Part shown: in pieces, positions 1-6,942 of the stretch
How the letters are laid out: each line of letters begins with the position of its first letter
How positions within the stretch are numbered: the first letter of the stretch is position 1
Source: an uncultured Bacteroidales bacterium
Lineage (GTDB): Bacteria > Bacteroidota > Bacteroidia > Bacteroidales > P3
Assembly (NCBI GenBank): GCA_900319595.1
Contig: ONOZ01000160.1
Location: 1-13,068 of the forward strand
Direction: 5' to 3'
Length of the DNA stretch: 13,068 nt
Position numbers and translations under genes: made by a program
The notes under the pieces: model-generated
Databases searched by the model: none
Told to the model about the DNA's origin: nothing
The model's input: only the letters and a program-made list of their open reading frames with translations

Positions 1-309
1 ACATTCCGTGCTTTTGCAGTAGTTGAGGAAGACACAACTTTTGGAGAAGAAAAGACTTTTGTAACACTTGACGATAGCGGTATAGAAGACGTTGCAAATG
101 AAAACGTAATATCTATTTATCCTAACCCAGCAAGCGACTTTGTAACGATAGAGGGCAAGGGCGAAGTAGTTATTACCAACAGCATAGGTCAAGTTGTAAA
201 AGAAATAAAAGATAATAGCACTTATAGAACACTTAATATAAAAGACTTTGAAAGAGGAGTGTATTATATAAAGGTAGGAGAGAAAACTCAAAAATTGGTT
301 GTTGAATAG
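1..309 (+). CDS. C-terminal fragment of a T9SS-secreted protein (type A sorting domain)
   Basis: Frame 1 is open from the window edge to TAG at 307-309, giving the last 102 residues of a longer protein. The final 65 or so residues form a type IX secretion C-terminal sorting domain. The opening motif is SIYPNPASDFV, followed by alternating beta-strand segments, an IGQVV turn, and the closing GVYYIKVG and KLVVE strands. In this family the domain directs outer-membrane translocation by the Por/Gld machinery and is removed on arrival, often with attachment to anionic lipopolysaccharide. The passenger domain lies outside the window, so the enzymatic or adhesive role is unknown. The sorting-domain call is firm; the protein identity is not recoverable. 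Confidence 0.9.
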   Translation, partial: TFRAFAVVEEDTTFGEEKTFVTLDDSGIEDVANENVISIYPNPASDFVTIEGKGEVVITNSIGQVVKEIKDNSTYRTLNIKDFERGVYYIKVGEKTQKLVVE

Positions 310-330
310 TATAATATAACCAAATTAAAT

Positions 331-361
331 AACGGCAAGAGGAAATAATCTTCTTGCCGTT
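331..361. terminator. Bidirectional terminator hairpin between the T9SS gene and proS
   Basis: AACGGCAAGA at 331-340 pairs perfectly with TCTTGCCGTT at 352-361. Three inner pairs (one G-T) extend the stem to about 13 bp around a 5-nt loop. It lies 21 bases after the T9SS gene stop and 35 bases beyond the proS stop. These are convergent genes, so one hairpin can end both transcripts. T-rich sequence follows on the plus strand. Confidence 0.8.
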
Positions 362-396
362 TGTTGTTTATCTATTATTTATTAAAACTTTTCCTT

Positions 397-1869
397 TTAG
401 TAGTTTCTTGCAAAAACGACTCTACGTTTAGATGGTTTGCCACTATAAATACAAATTCCATCTTCCTCAGGTGCATTTATAGGAATACAACGTATGGTAG
501 CCTTAGTTTCTTCTTTTATTTTCTCTTCCGTTTCTGGCGTTCCGTCCCAATGGCACATAAGAAAACCACCTTTTTCTATCTCTTGTTTGAACTCTTCCCA
601 TGTATCTACATTGCGAGTCTTACTTTGACGCAAATCACTTGCTTTCTTTAATAGATTTGTTTGTATATCTTTTAAAAGCGATTCACACTTTGCTACTATC
701 TCGTCCTTATGTATTATTTCTTTTTCGCAAATATCACGGCGGAAAATCTCTACCTTGTTTTCTTTTAAATCTCTTGCTCCTAATGTTATACGAACAGGCA
801 CACCTTTAAATTCATATTCGTTGAATTTCCAGCCCGGTTTCGTTTTCTCATCGTCATCGTATTTAACAGACACGCCCTTTTGGTTTAAAGAACTAATAAC
901 ATTGTTGGCAATCTCATCTATCTGTTGTTTTTCTTCCTCTGTTTTGTAGATTGGAACAATGACAACTTGTATTGGTGCAAGATAAGGAGGTAACACTAAT
1001 CCATTATCATCTGAATGAGTCATTATCAACGCTCCCATCAAACGAGTAGAAACTCCCCAAGAGGTTGCCCAAACATATTCTAATTGATTTTCTTTTGACA
1101 AAAACTTAACATCAAATGCTTTTGCAAAGTTTTGTCCTAAGAAATGCGAGGTTCCTGCCTGTAAAGCCTTACCATCTTGCATCATTGCCTCAATACAATA
1201 GGTCTCAACTGCACCTGCAAAACGTTCATTAGCAGATTTGATTCCACGAACAACCGGCATAGCCATATATTTCTCTGCAAAGTCGGCATAAACATTCATC
1301 ATCTTCAACGCTTCTGCCTCTGCCTCTTCTTTGGTTGCGTGTGCTGTGTGTCCTTCTTGCCATAGAAACTCTGCAGTACGCAAAAACATACGCGTTCTCA
1401 TCTCCCAACGCACCACGTTTGCCCATTGATTGCACAAAATAGGCAAATCTCTATACGATTTTATCCATTTGCGGTATGTATCCCATATTATAGTTTCAGA
1501 AGTAGGACGGACAATCAACGCTTCTTCCAATTCGGCACTTGGGTCAGGAATTAAACCTTTACCATCAGGACTTTTTGTCAAACGATGATGAGTTACAACG
1601 GCACATTCCTTAGCAAAACCTTCCACATGTTCGGCTTCCTTTTCAAAAAAAGACTTAGGAATAAACAAAGGAAAGTAAGCGTTTTGATGTCCTGTTTGTT
1701 TAAACATTTCATCTAAAGAATGTTGCATTTTTTCCCAAATTGCATAGCCATAAGGTTTGATAACCATACAACCGCGTACTGAAGAATTTTCAGCTAAATC
1801 TGCTCTAACAACAAGTTCATTATACCATTCTGAATAATTTTCTTGCCTTGTTACAAAATCTTTTGCCAT
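397..1869 (-). CDS. proS: Prolyl-tRNA synthetase, archaeal/eukaryal-like (type 3) form
   Basis: This 490-residue class II aminoacyl-tRNA synthetase charges tRNA-Pro with proline in the cytoplasm. Visible landmarks are the proline-site stretch VRPTSE at 120-125 and motif 2 from about R154-W-E to H177. Motif 3 lies in the GVSTRLMGALI segment. An anticodon-binding domain follows, then a C-terminal domain ending in tyrosine. The absence of a large insertion between motifs 2 and 3, plus this C-terminal domain, marks the type 3 form rather than the E. coli type. The start is placed at ATG 1867-1869, giving the usual MAKDF beginning. A longer reading from TTG at 1956 would overlap the predicted -7 box. 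The C-terminal domain has Cys at 439, 461 and 473, fewer than the four zinc ligands known in the Thermus enzyme, so zinc binding is probably lost. Confidence 0.95.
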   Translation of the reverse strand: MAKDFVTRQENYSEWYNELVVRADLAENSSVRGCMVIKPYGYAIWEKMQHSLDEMFKQTGHQNAYFPLFIPKSFFEKEAEHVEGFAKECAVVTHHRLTKSPDGKGLIPDPSAELEEALIVRPTSETIIWDTYRKWIKSYRDLPILCNQWANVVRWEMRTRMFLRTAEFLWQEGHTAHATKEEAEAEALKMMNVYADFAEKYMAMPVVRGIKSANERFAGAVETYCIEAMMQDGKALQAGTSHFLGQNFAKAFDVKFLSKENQLEYVWATSWGVSTRLMGALIMTHSDDNGLVLPPYLAPIQVVIVPIYKTEEEKQQIDEIANNVISSLNQKGVSVKYDDDEKTKPGWKFNEYEFKGVPVRITLGARDLKENKVEIFRRDICEKEIIHKDEIVAKCESLLKDIQTNLLKKASDLRQSKTRNVDTWEEFKQEIEKGGFLMCHWDGTPETEEKIKEETKATIRCIPINAPEEDGICIYSGKPSKRRVVFARNY

Positions 1870-1892
1870 TATATTATCGTGTTTGGTACAGT

Positions 1893-1916
1893 TTTTGTTA
1901 ATAATTTTGTTAATAA
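1893..1916. repeat. Perfect tandem 12-bp repeat in the proS leader / divergent intergenic region
   Basis: TTTTGTTAATAA occurs twice back to back (1893-1904 and 1905-1916) with no mismatch. A 10-bp palindrome AAAACGTTTT (1915-1924) follows directly. The repeat lies in the predicted 5' leader of proS and upstream of the divergent lipoprotein gene. It could be a regulator site or a chance A/T slippage product; the sequence does not decide. Confidence 0.6.
1902..1909 (+). promoter_or_regulatory. Possible -7 box for the lipoprotein gene
   Basis: TAATTTTG fits the Bacteroidota -7 consensus TAnnTTTG on the plus strand, 95 bases before the lipoprotein start. It falls inside the tandem 12-bp repeat and lacks the following C shared by the other four boxes in this window. 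A TTTG at 1882-1885 is closer than the usual -33 spacing. Weak call. Confidence 0.3.
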
Positions 1917-1953
1917 AACGTTTTTCATTGGAAAAATCCCTGAAAATGCGTTG

Positions 1954-1961
1954 CAAAGTTA
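1954..1961 (-). promoter_or_regulatory. -7 promoter box for proS
   Basis: On the minus strand this reads TAACTTTG followed by C, matching the Bacteroidota sigma-A -7 consensus TAnnTTTG. Transcription would begin near 1947, giving a proS leader of about 78 bases that includes the tandem 12-bp repeat. No clear -33 TTTG is visible. The box overlaps the alternative TTG start codon at 1954-1956, which argues against that longer proS reading. Confidence 0.65.
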
Positions 1962-1990
1962 TAAAATTTTGAATGATTTTAAAGAAATTT

Positions 1991-1998
1991 AAGGAGGT
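1991..1998 (+). promoter_or_regulatory. Strong Shine-Dalgarno site of the lipoprotein gene
   Basis: AAGGAGGT is a full-length complement to the canonical anti-Shine-Dalgarno core and sits 6 bases before ATG 2005. Most starts in this window (for example 3346, 5973, 8744 and 9676) have no comparable site, as expected for Bacteroidota, so this one stands out and fixes the start. Confidence 0.75.
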
Positions 1999-2004
1999 TA
2001 TTTT

Positions 2005-3264
2005 ATGAAAAGATTAAAATTTAGGAGTTTAGCAATAAGTTTAATGTTTGTTGCAAGTGTATTTGTCTTCAACTCTTGTGGGGTTGAGAGTTCGTTGGTT
2101 GGTTATGATGATATATATGCTGACGATGAACAAATTGCTTTTGAGGAACAGAACTATTTACGTAGCCAAGACTATGAGGTATATCAAGACAAGCGTTATA
2201 CTCATCAACCACAGCAGTATAGAGAACAAATAAATACAGATGTGTATCAGGACACCGTTATAAGCGAAAATTTCGATATGGACGATTATTATGACTATGC
2301 TTATACTGCTCGTTTGCATCGTTTCCACGATCCTGCACCTATTTATAGTTATTATGATGACTATTATACTAATTTGTATTGGTACGATAGAGATTATCTA
2401 TTGTTTGGTACAAGTATTTATTATGGATACCGTTGGTGGTGGCCTTCTTATTCGGTTTATTGGGGTTGGGGCTGGAATCCTTGGCGTTATCATGGTTGGT
2501 ATGGTAGTTGGTGGGGTTGGCACTATGGCTATTATGACTATGCATGGGGCTGGGGTTGGTATGGAGGACCACATCATCACCATTGGGGACACCATCCTCA
2601 CTATTATAACTCTCACGACCGCAACTCAGGTTTCTATCGCCCAGAACATGAAGGGGGACGACTTACAAGAGCAAACGCAAGAGGAAACTCTCCTTCTTCT
2701 CCTCAAAATTCTACAATGTCAAGAGGGGGTAACAATCAAACATTTGGAGAAAGATATAACCAAAGATATGGTAATAGTGCTATAACACGTGGCAATAGTT
2801 CAACGATTACAAGGCAAAGTGCAACGTCATCAAGCAACTCTGTAACAAGAGCAAACAATAGGTTGCAAAAACCAGTATCGCGTTCAACTAATGGTAATAT
2901 AAATAGAGGAAACTCTTCTATAAATAACAACAACTCAACAGTAAATAGAAATAACTCCAATGTAAATCGCTCAAATAATACAGTCAATAGAAATAGTAAT
3001 GTTAATCAATCTACACGAAACCGTACTTATATACCTCCTGCTCAACGTCAGCAAAGAAGTTCTACAACATATAGAAGCACTCCGTCAAATCGTAGTAGCA
3101 ATGTGAATAGAAGTTCTAATATGAATACCTCCCGTTCAAAAAGTGTATCTTCTTCTCGTAGTTCCTCTTCTTCAAGGAGTTCTTCTATATCTTCTGGTTC
3201 TCGCTCTTCCTCTTCTGGTAGTAGAGGTGGTAGTTCTTCGCGTAGTGGTGGAGGAAGAAGATAG
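2005..3264 (+). CDS. Low-complexity lipoprotein with Trp/Tyr/Gly/His core and Ser/Asn/Arg tail
   Basis: This 419-residue protein has a basic N-terminus, a hydrophobic stretch and a lipobox (FNSC, Cys25), so it should be lipid-anchored and reach the cell envelope. Three zones follow. Residues about 26-139 are acidic and rich in Asp and Tyr, with repeated YDDYY-type segments. Residues 140-201 hold 15 Trp, 13 Tyr and 9 His, including a four-His run. From about 202 to the end the chain is almost only Ser, Asn, Arg, Thr and Gly, with NRNNS/NVNRS-like units and then a Ser/Arg/Gly terminus. No enzymatic motif is visible. The start is supported by the strong ribosome site at 1991-1998. It lies 81 bases upstream of an outer-membrane barrel gene in the same direction, so an envelope role is plausible. 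I cannot name a function; similar hypothetical lipoproteins are familiar in Bacteroidales. Confidence 0.85.
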   Translation: MKRLKFRSLAISLMFVASVFVFNSCGVESSLVGYDDIYADDEQIAFEEQNYLRSQDYEVYQDKRYTHQPQQYREQINTDVYQDTVISENFDMDDYYDYAYTARLHRFHDPAPIYSYYDDYYTNLYWYDRDYLLFGTSIYYGYRWWWPSYSVYWGWGWNPWRYHGWYGSWWGWHYGYYDYAWGWGWYGGPHHHHWGHHPHYYNSHDRNSGFYRPEHEGGRLTRANARGNSPSSPQNSTMSRGGNNQTFGERYNQRYGNSAITRGNSSTITRQSATSSSNSVTRANNRLQKPVSRSTNGNINRGNSSINNNNSTVNRNNSNVNRSNNTVNRNSNVNQSTRNRTYIPPAQRQQRSSTTYRSTPSNRSSNVNRSSNMNTSRSKSVSSSRSSSSSRSSSISSGSRSSSSGSRGGSSSRSGGGRR

Positions 3265-3345
3265 ATGTAATAGATTGTTTATACAATAAAATAGGCATTT
3301 GAAAGTTATATAATTAAATAAGTATAAGATAAAACGTTAAATAAA

Positions 3346-4815
3346 ATGAAAAAGATATTAGTTTTAGCATTAGGAGTAGTAACTTACTTCGGTTTAAAGG
3401 CACAAAGCGAAACATTTCCTTTATATTACAGTCAATATGGTATGAATGGAACGGCAGCCTACATAGGAAAAGCCGGTGCTATTGGTGCATTAGGTGGTGA
3501 TATTATGTCCTCGCACTACAATCCTGCAGGTTTGGGACTTTATCGTTCAAGCGAAATTACGTTCTCCTTAGGATTGGATGCCGTGTCTTCAAAAACAACT
3601 TGGAATGGATTGAAAGCAACGGATTCTCACCCAACTTTCAATTATGGTAACTTGGGAATGGTGTTTGATTTCAACAATGGTAGCAAAAGTTCGTTTCGTC
3701 ATGTTCAACTTTCTTTTGGTATCAATCGTTTAATGAATTTTAATAACCGTACAAAGACTTTCCGCGATAATCTTTCCTCATCTTTTGTTTGGGATAATGT
3801 AGAGCAACGTTTATTGGACGCTTATGGAAGCAATGTTGATGGTCTTTTGAAAGATGATTGGTATCTATCAGGTGTTATTGATTATGACACTACTAAGAAT
3901 GAGATATCTTCTTTGTATGATGCTGGAACATTTCGTCAGATTCGTACAATTAGAGAAAGCGGATATTTGAATGAATTTTCTATGTCATTAAGTACAAATT
4001 ACGAAAATTGGTTATATTTGGGTGCGACATTGGGTATTCCGTTTGGAGATTATACTTGCAGAAATACTTTCTATGAAGAAAATACAGCTGCGACATCCGA
4101 GCCTGTTCGTAGTTACACCTATACTCAAGAGCAAAGACTTTCGGCATCAGGTGTCAATATAAAAATAGGTGCTATCGCTCGTCCTGTTGAATGGTTGAGA
4201 TTAGGTTTGGCTATTCATACACCTACTTGGTATAGTGTAGATGACGACTATTATCAAAACATAACAGAGCGTTGGTCTTCAGGAGGTTGGTTCAATACTT
4301 TCTCGTACAGTATGCAAAGTCCTTGGAGATTTATGGGTAGTGTTGCTCTTGTTTTGGGAAAGGCGAAAGACAAAGTTCAAGGAACTATAAGTATGGATTA
4401 CGAATATGCAAATTATAGTGGTATGTCTTTGACTTTGGACAATGATATTGCTACAGAAATGCGACTTAACAATAATATAGACGATGTTTTTGGTGGAGCA
4501 AGTACTATACGTTTGGGAGGTGAAATCAAAAGCGGAAAACTTAGAGGTCGTTTAGGATATGCTTCTATTGGAAATCCGTACGAGAGCAAAAATATCAACA
4601 ATGCAGGCTGGAATTACATAACTTGCGGAGTAGGTTACAAAGGCAAGATATTTAGTTTTGATTTAGGCTATGCTTATGGTACTTGTTCGGACAATAAATA
4701 CTATTCTTATGATATATATGATTTAAATGACTATACTTGGTATGCAGATAACAATCCTGCAAAGATAGATACCAAAAAACATTTGATACAAGCAACGTTA
4801 GGAATAAGATTCTAA
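3346..4815 (+). CDS. Outer-membrane beta-barrel protein, FadL/OmpP1/TodX-like
   Basis: This is a 489-residue exported protein with a signal peptide of about 19 residues (MKKILVLALG...LKA, cleavage before Gln20). The mature N-terminus has the pattern typical of Bacteroidota FadL/OmpP1-like proteins: GKAGAIGALGGD (41-52), then NPAGLGLYRSSE (59-70). The rest alternates aromatic and hydrophobic residues in strand-like blocks with Tyr/Asn/Gly-rich loops. It ends in phenylalanine (LIQATLGIRF), as expected for a Bam-assembled barrel. Proteins of this family form outer-membrane channels for hydrophobic compounds, but the substrate cannot be told here. It may be co-transcribed with the lipoprotein gene 81 bases upstream, since no terminator or consensus promoter is visible between them. 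A terminator follows. The start has no Shine-Dalgarno site, which is normal in this phylum. Confidence 0.85.
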   Translation: MKKILVLALGVVTYFGLKAQSETFPLYYSQYGMNGTAAYIGKAGAIGALGGDIMSSHYNPAGLGLYRSSEITFSLGLDAVSSKTTWNGLKATDSHPTFNYGNLGMVFDFNNGSKSSFRHVQLSFGINRLMNFNNRTKTFRDNLSSSFVWDNVEQRLLDAYGSNVDGLLKDDWYLSGVIDYDTTKNEISSLYDAGTFRQIRTIRESGYLNEFSMSLSTNYENWLYLGATLGIPFGDYTCRNTFYEENTAATSEPVRSYTYTQEQRLSASGVNIKIGAIARPVEWLRLGLAIHTPTWYSVDDDYYQNITERWSSGGWFNTFSYSMQSPWRFMGSVALVLGKAKDKVQGTISMDYEYANYSGMSLTLDNDIATEMRLNNNIDDVFGGASTIRLGGEIKSGKLRGRLGYASIGNPYESKNINNAGWNYITCGVGYKGKIFSFDLGYAYGTCSDNKYYSYDIYDLNDYTWYADNNPAKIDTKKHLIQATLGIRF

Positions 4816-4833
4816 AAAGTTATAAATAACAAA

Positions 4834-4874
4834 AGACAAGTCCGTTTGATTTAATATTTCATTCGGACTTGTTT
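4834..4874 (+). terminator. Rho-independent-type terminator after the barrel gene
   Basis: ACAAGTCCG at 4836-4844 pairs with CGGACTTGT at 4864-4872. A G-T and an A-T pair at the base (4834-4835 with 4873-4874) give an 11-bp stem around a 19-nt AT-rich loop. TTATTGTTAATTTTT follows. It starts 19 bases after the barrel gene stop and separates it from the next unit. Confidence 0.8.
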
Positions 4875-4933
4875 ATTGTTAATTTTTAATGAACTTTTTT
4901 GTATCAAACATTCAAAAAAATATTTAAATATAT

Positions 4934-4941
4934 TACCTTTG
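4934..4941 (+). promoter_or_regulatory. -7 promoter box for the GldN-like operon
   Basis: TACCTTTG followed by C matches the Bacteroidota TAnnTTTG box. The predicted start of transcription is near 4948, only about 17 bases before ATG 4965. The short leader holds AAAGGGGGA at 4952-4960, a plausible ribosome site 4 bases before the ATG. The box lies inside an alternative longer reading frame from 4899, which therefore is probably not translated. No good -33 element was found. Confidence 0.65.
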
Positions 4942-4964
4942 CCAATCATTTAAAGGGGGAAGTT

Positions 4965-5969
4965 ATGAAGAAATTGATATGTATATTTTTTATAGTAATA
5001 AGTTTGTCGGGGTTTTCGCAACAAAGACTTTTGACAAAAAGAATAATTTACACAGTAGAGTTTGTAGAAAGTGAAATTCAATCCTCAGCACAAAAAGATA
5101 GTATCGTATATAACTATATTGTAAATAAAAGGTTCTTTTGGGAGGCTATGGACGAGTTGATTTCTAAACTGAAAAACAAGAAACTATATTTGACTTCTTT
5201 TAGAGGAGATACTATTCAATGGGATACTGTTTTTTATGATTTGACAAAACAACTTAATATTTTAGATTCCAAAAAATATTCTAAAAAAGATGTAGAAAAA
5301 ACATTGGAAAACGAGATACGTGCTATTAAGTTTATGGAAGAATGGACTTATGACCCAAACACTATGCTGGTTACTAAGAAAATAAATGCCTATTGTCCTA
5401 TTGTAAAAAGGGATACCATATCTTTGATAGGTGATGAGTTGAAAGGAGCAAATGCTTTTGTGTTTGAATTAGGTTGGATTAGACAAAAAGAGGCTAAACC
5501 TTCAGAAAATGCCCTTTTACTAACAAGAAATATTCAATATACTATGCCAATTTACAATCCTAAGCCATATTCGTGGTGGGATAGTAATTTAGAGGCAGAA
5601 TATTCCGTACCTTTTTTTGATATGCTATTTGATAAAACAGAAAAAAGTCATATAGAATGTTGGGAATCGCCCGATGCTGTTCAGCCATTATTGAAAAACG
5701 AAATTGAAAAACGAAAAAAACATTCTGTAAGTACTACCATTGTACGAGAAGTTGGAGATGATGATATTATCCAATCGGATACTTCCATTACTATGAGTTA
5801 TACTGCTGACGATATAGACCATTTACGATTTGGGGAGGAGATACTATTTGACAAAGGGAACTTAACATTTTATAAAAATGTCAATTACTTTGCTCCGACG
5901 GTGAGAATCTTTTTGGCAGGTGGCGAATTTATTGGATTTTATCCTATATATTATATAAGAAAAAGATAA
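4965..5969 (+). CDS. Exported protein with two GldN/PorN-like modules (first of tandem pair)
   Basis: This 334-residue protein has a signal peptide of about 18 residues (MKKLICIFF...SGFS, then QQ) and no membrane segment after it, so it should be periplasmic or envelope-associated. Two related modules are visible, at about 57-147 and 217-313. Each begins with an amphipathic helix-like stretch (FFWEAMDELI; PFFDMLFD). Each ends in the pattern E-x8-L-x3-K-x3-Y with a Pro two or three residues later. The first ending, E125-E-W-T-Y-D then K139-I and P145, matches without gaps the EDWFFD...RI...AP segment I recall from the T9SS/gliding protein GldN/PorN. The downstream neighbour, 3 bases away, is a paralogue. 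GldN/PorN forms a periplasmic ring with GldK, but neither gldK, gldL nor gldM is here, so this is GldN-like rather than gldN. Start 4965 is preferred over 4899 because of the signal peptide, ribosome site and promoter position. Confidence 0.8.
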   Translation: MKKLICIFFIVISLSGFSQQRLLTKRIIYTVEFVESEIQSSAQKDSIVYNYIVNKRFFWEAMDELISKLKNKKLYLTSFRGDTIQWDTVFYDLTKQLNILDSKKYSKKDVEKTLENEIRAIKFMEEWTYDPNTMLVTKKINAYCPIVKRDTISLIGDELKGANAFVFELGWIRQKEAKPSENALLLTRNIQYTMPIYNPKPYSWWDSNLEAEYSVPFFDMLFDKTEKSHIECWESPDAVQPLLKNEIEKRKKHSVSTTIVREVGDDDIIQSDTSITMSYTADDIDHLRFGEEILFDKGNLTFYKNVNYFAPTVRIFLAGGEFIGFYPIYYIRKR

Positions 5970-5972
5970 GTT

Positions 5973-6938
5973 ATGAAACAGCTATTTGCATTTATTTTTG
6001 TATTATCCATAAGTAACGTTTTGTTGTCTCAAAGGGTAGATTATAGTATTGAATATGAAACGCATAAAGTGGAAGTGTTTAATCCAGAATGGGAGGTATA
6101 TCAAACGCTTAATCCTCGAAAATTCGAACATATCACGGGATATTTTAGAGAAGAATTAGCAAAGATAATTATTGACGGAGTGAGAAATAAAAGAGTCAAA
6201 ATATACGATAATAGAAAAAGAGAAATAAATTTTGATACATTGACTAACAAAATTATTGCTTTTGAAAAAAAACGTGGCATTACATTAAACAAAAACAATG
6301 TATGGGATTACATAATTCCTTATATATCTGCATATGATTTTGAGGAGGCTGTTACATACAACTACAAGACATTGGCGATTGAAAAGAAAGTTATTTCATA
6401 TCAACCCTATATTGTACATTATAAATCTTTTGATGAGAACAATTTAGATACTATTCAATTCCCATTATTCCGTATTTTCCCAAAAGATACTTTACAAGAT
6501 AATCCGAAGCACCTAATAGATAGAAGTATTTTTGCAATATCTGACACGGTATTGAGCGTTGCAGAATTGAAATACCCAGTAAAGATGCCATTTACTTCTG
6601 CAATATTTGACCAAGTGCAAAACAAAAAGATTCCATTGTTACATTCCGATGGTTCAGAGTTCGCTTCGCCTAAAGAGATTGATGATCTGTTTATTATAAA
6701 AAGCACAGCGTCTATTTATAATGAAGAAAAAGAAACGGATAGTTTGATAACCGTTTATACAGACCTGGTTCCTGAGGACATAGAAGCCATAAGAGTAGCA
6801 GAAAATTGGGCAATAAAAAAACATAACTTAGAGATAATGAAATCTGTTAAGTATTTTTTGCCATTATATCCTTATGACGAAAAAACTTATATACAATTAG
6901 GGGTAAGAATTAGTAACCATAAAGCAAAAGAATATTAA
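5973..6938 (+). CDS. Exported protein with two GldN/PorN-like modules (second of tandem pair)
   Basis: This 321-residue protein starts 3 bases after its upstream paralogue stops. A signal peptide of about 19 residues (MKQLFAFIF...NVLLS, then QR) is followed by soluble sequence. Modules lie at about 58-147 and 206-299. They again open with a helix-like stretch (FREELAKIIIDGV; PFTSAIFDQV). They close with E125...L134...K139...Y143-Q-P and E277-N-W...L286...K290...Y294...P297. The second closing segment retains the Glu-x-Trp of the GldN-like motif; the first has lost the Trp. Overall identity to the upstream protein is low, so the duplication is old. It is probably translated from the same mRNA. 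Function is unknown; an envelope or T9SS-related structural role is inferred from the module and from a T9SS substrate nearby. Confidence 0.8.
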   Translation: MKQLFAFIFVLSISNVLLSQRVDYSIEYETHKVEVFNPEWEVYQTLNPRKFEHITGYFREELAKIIIDGVRNKRVKIYDNRKREINFDTLTNKIIAFEKKRGITLNKNNVWDYIIPYISAYDFEEAVTYNYKTLAIEKKVISYQPYIVHYKSFDENNLDTIQFPLFRIFPKDTLQDNPKHLIDRSIFAISDTVLSVAELKYPVKMPFTSAIFDQVQNKKIPLLHSDGSEFASPKEIDDLFIIKSTASIYNEEKETDSLITVYTDLVPEDIEAIRVAENWAIKKHNLEIMKSVKYFLPLYPYDEKTYIQLGVRISNHKAKEY

Positions 6939-6942
6939 GGCA

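Noticed and set aside
1870..1956. N-terminal extension of ProS by 29 residues from a TTG codon
   Set aside because: The family begins with MAKDF-like sequence at 1869. The extension is Lys/Asn-rich, unlike the enzyme, and overlaps the predicted -7 promoter box.
2291..2785. 164-codon open frame inside the lipoprotein gene
   Set aside because: It is a shifted-frame shadow of the repetitive Trp/Tyr/Gly codons, rich in Ile and Met with no start signal. The main frame has a lipobox and a strong ribosome site.
2369..2987. Antisense open frames opposite the lipoprotein gene
   Set aside because: Low-complexity codon bias keeps the opposite strand open. The predicted peptides show no domain or start signal.
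2880..3260. Short direct repeats in the Asn/Ser/Arg tail as a CRISPR-like or DNA repeat array
   Set aside because: They are imperfect, in frame and explained by the repeated amino acids. There are no uniform repeat and spacer lengths.
3274..3287. ATTGT/ACAAT hairpin after the lipoprotein gene as a terminator
   Set aside because: Only 5 A/T-rich pairs with no T tract; too weak, so read-through to the barrel gene is more likely.
3292..3301. TA-n4-TTTG as a promoter for the barrel gene
   Set aside because: The spacing is two bases longer than the TAnnTTTG consensus and no C follows.
4899..4964. Longer start for the first GldN-like gene
   Set aside because: It would put 22 residues before a good signal peptide and would lie upstream of the predicted transcription start. 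The ribosome site fits ATG 4965.
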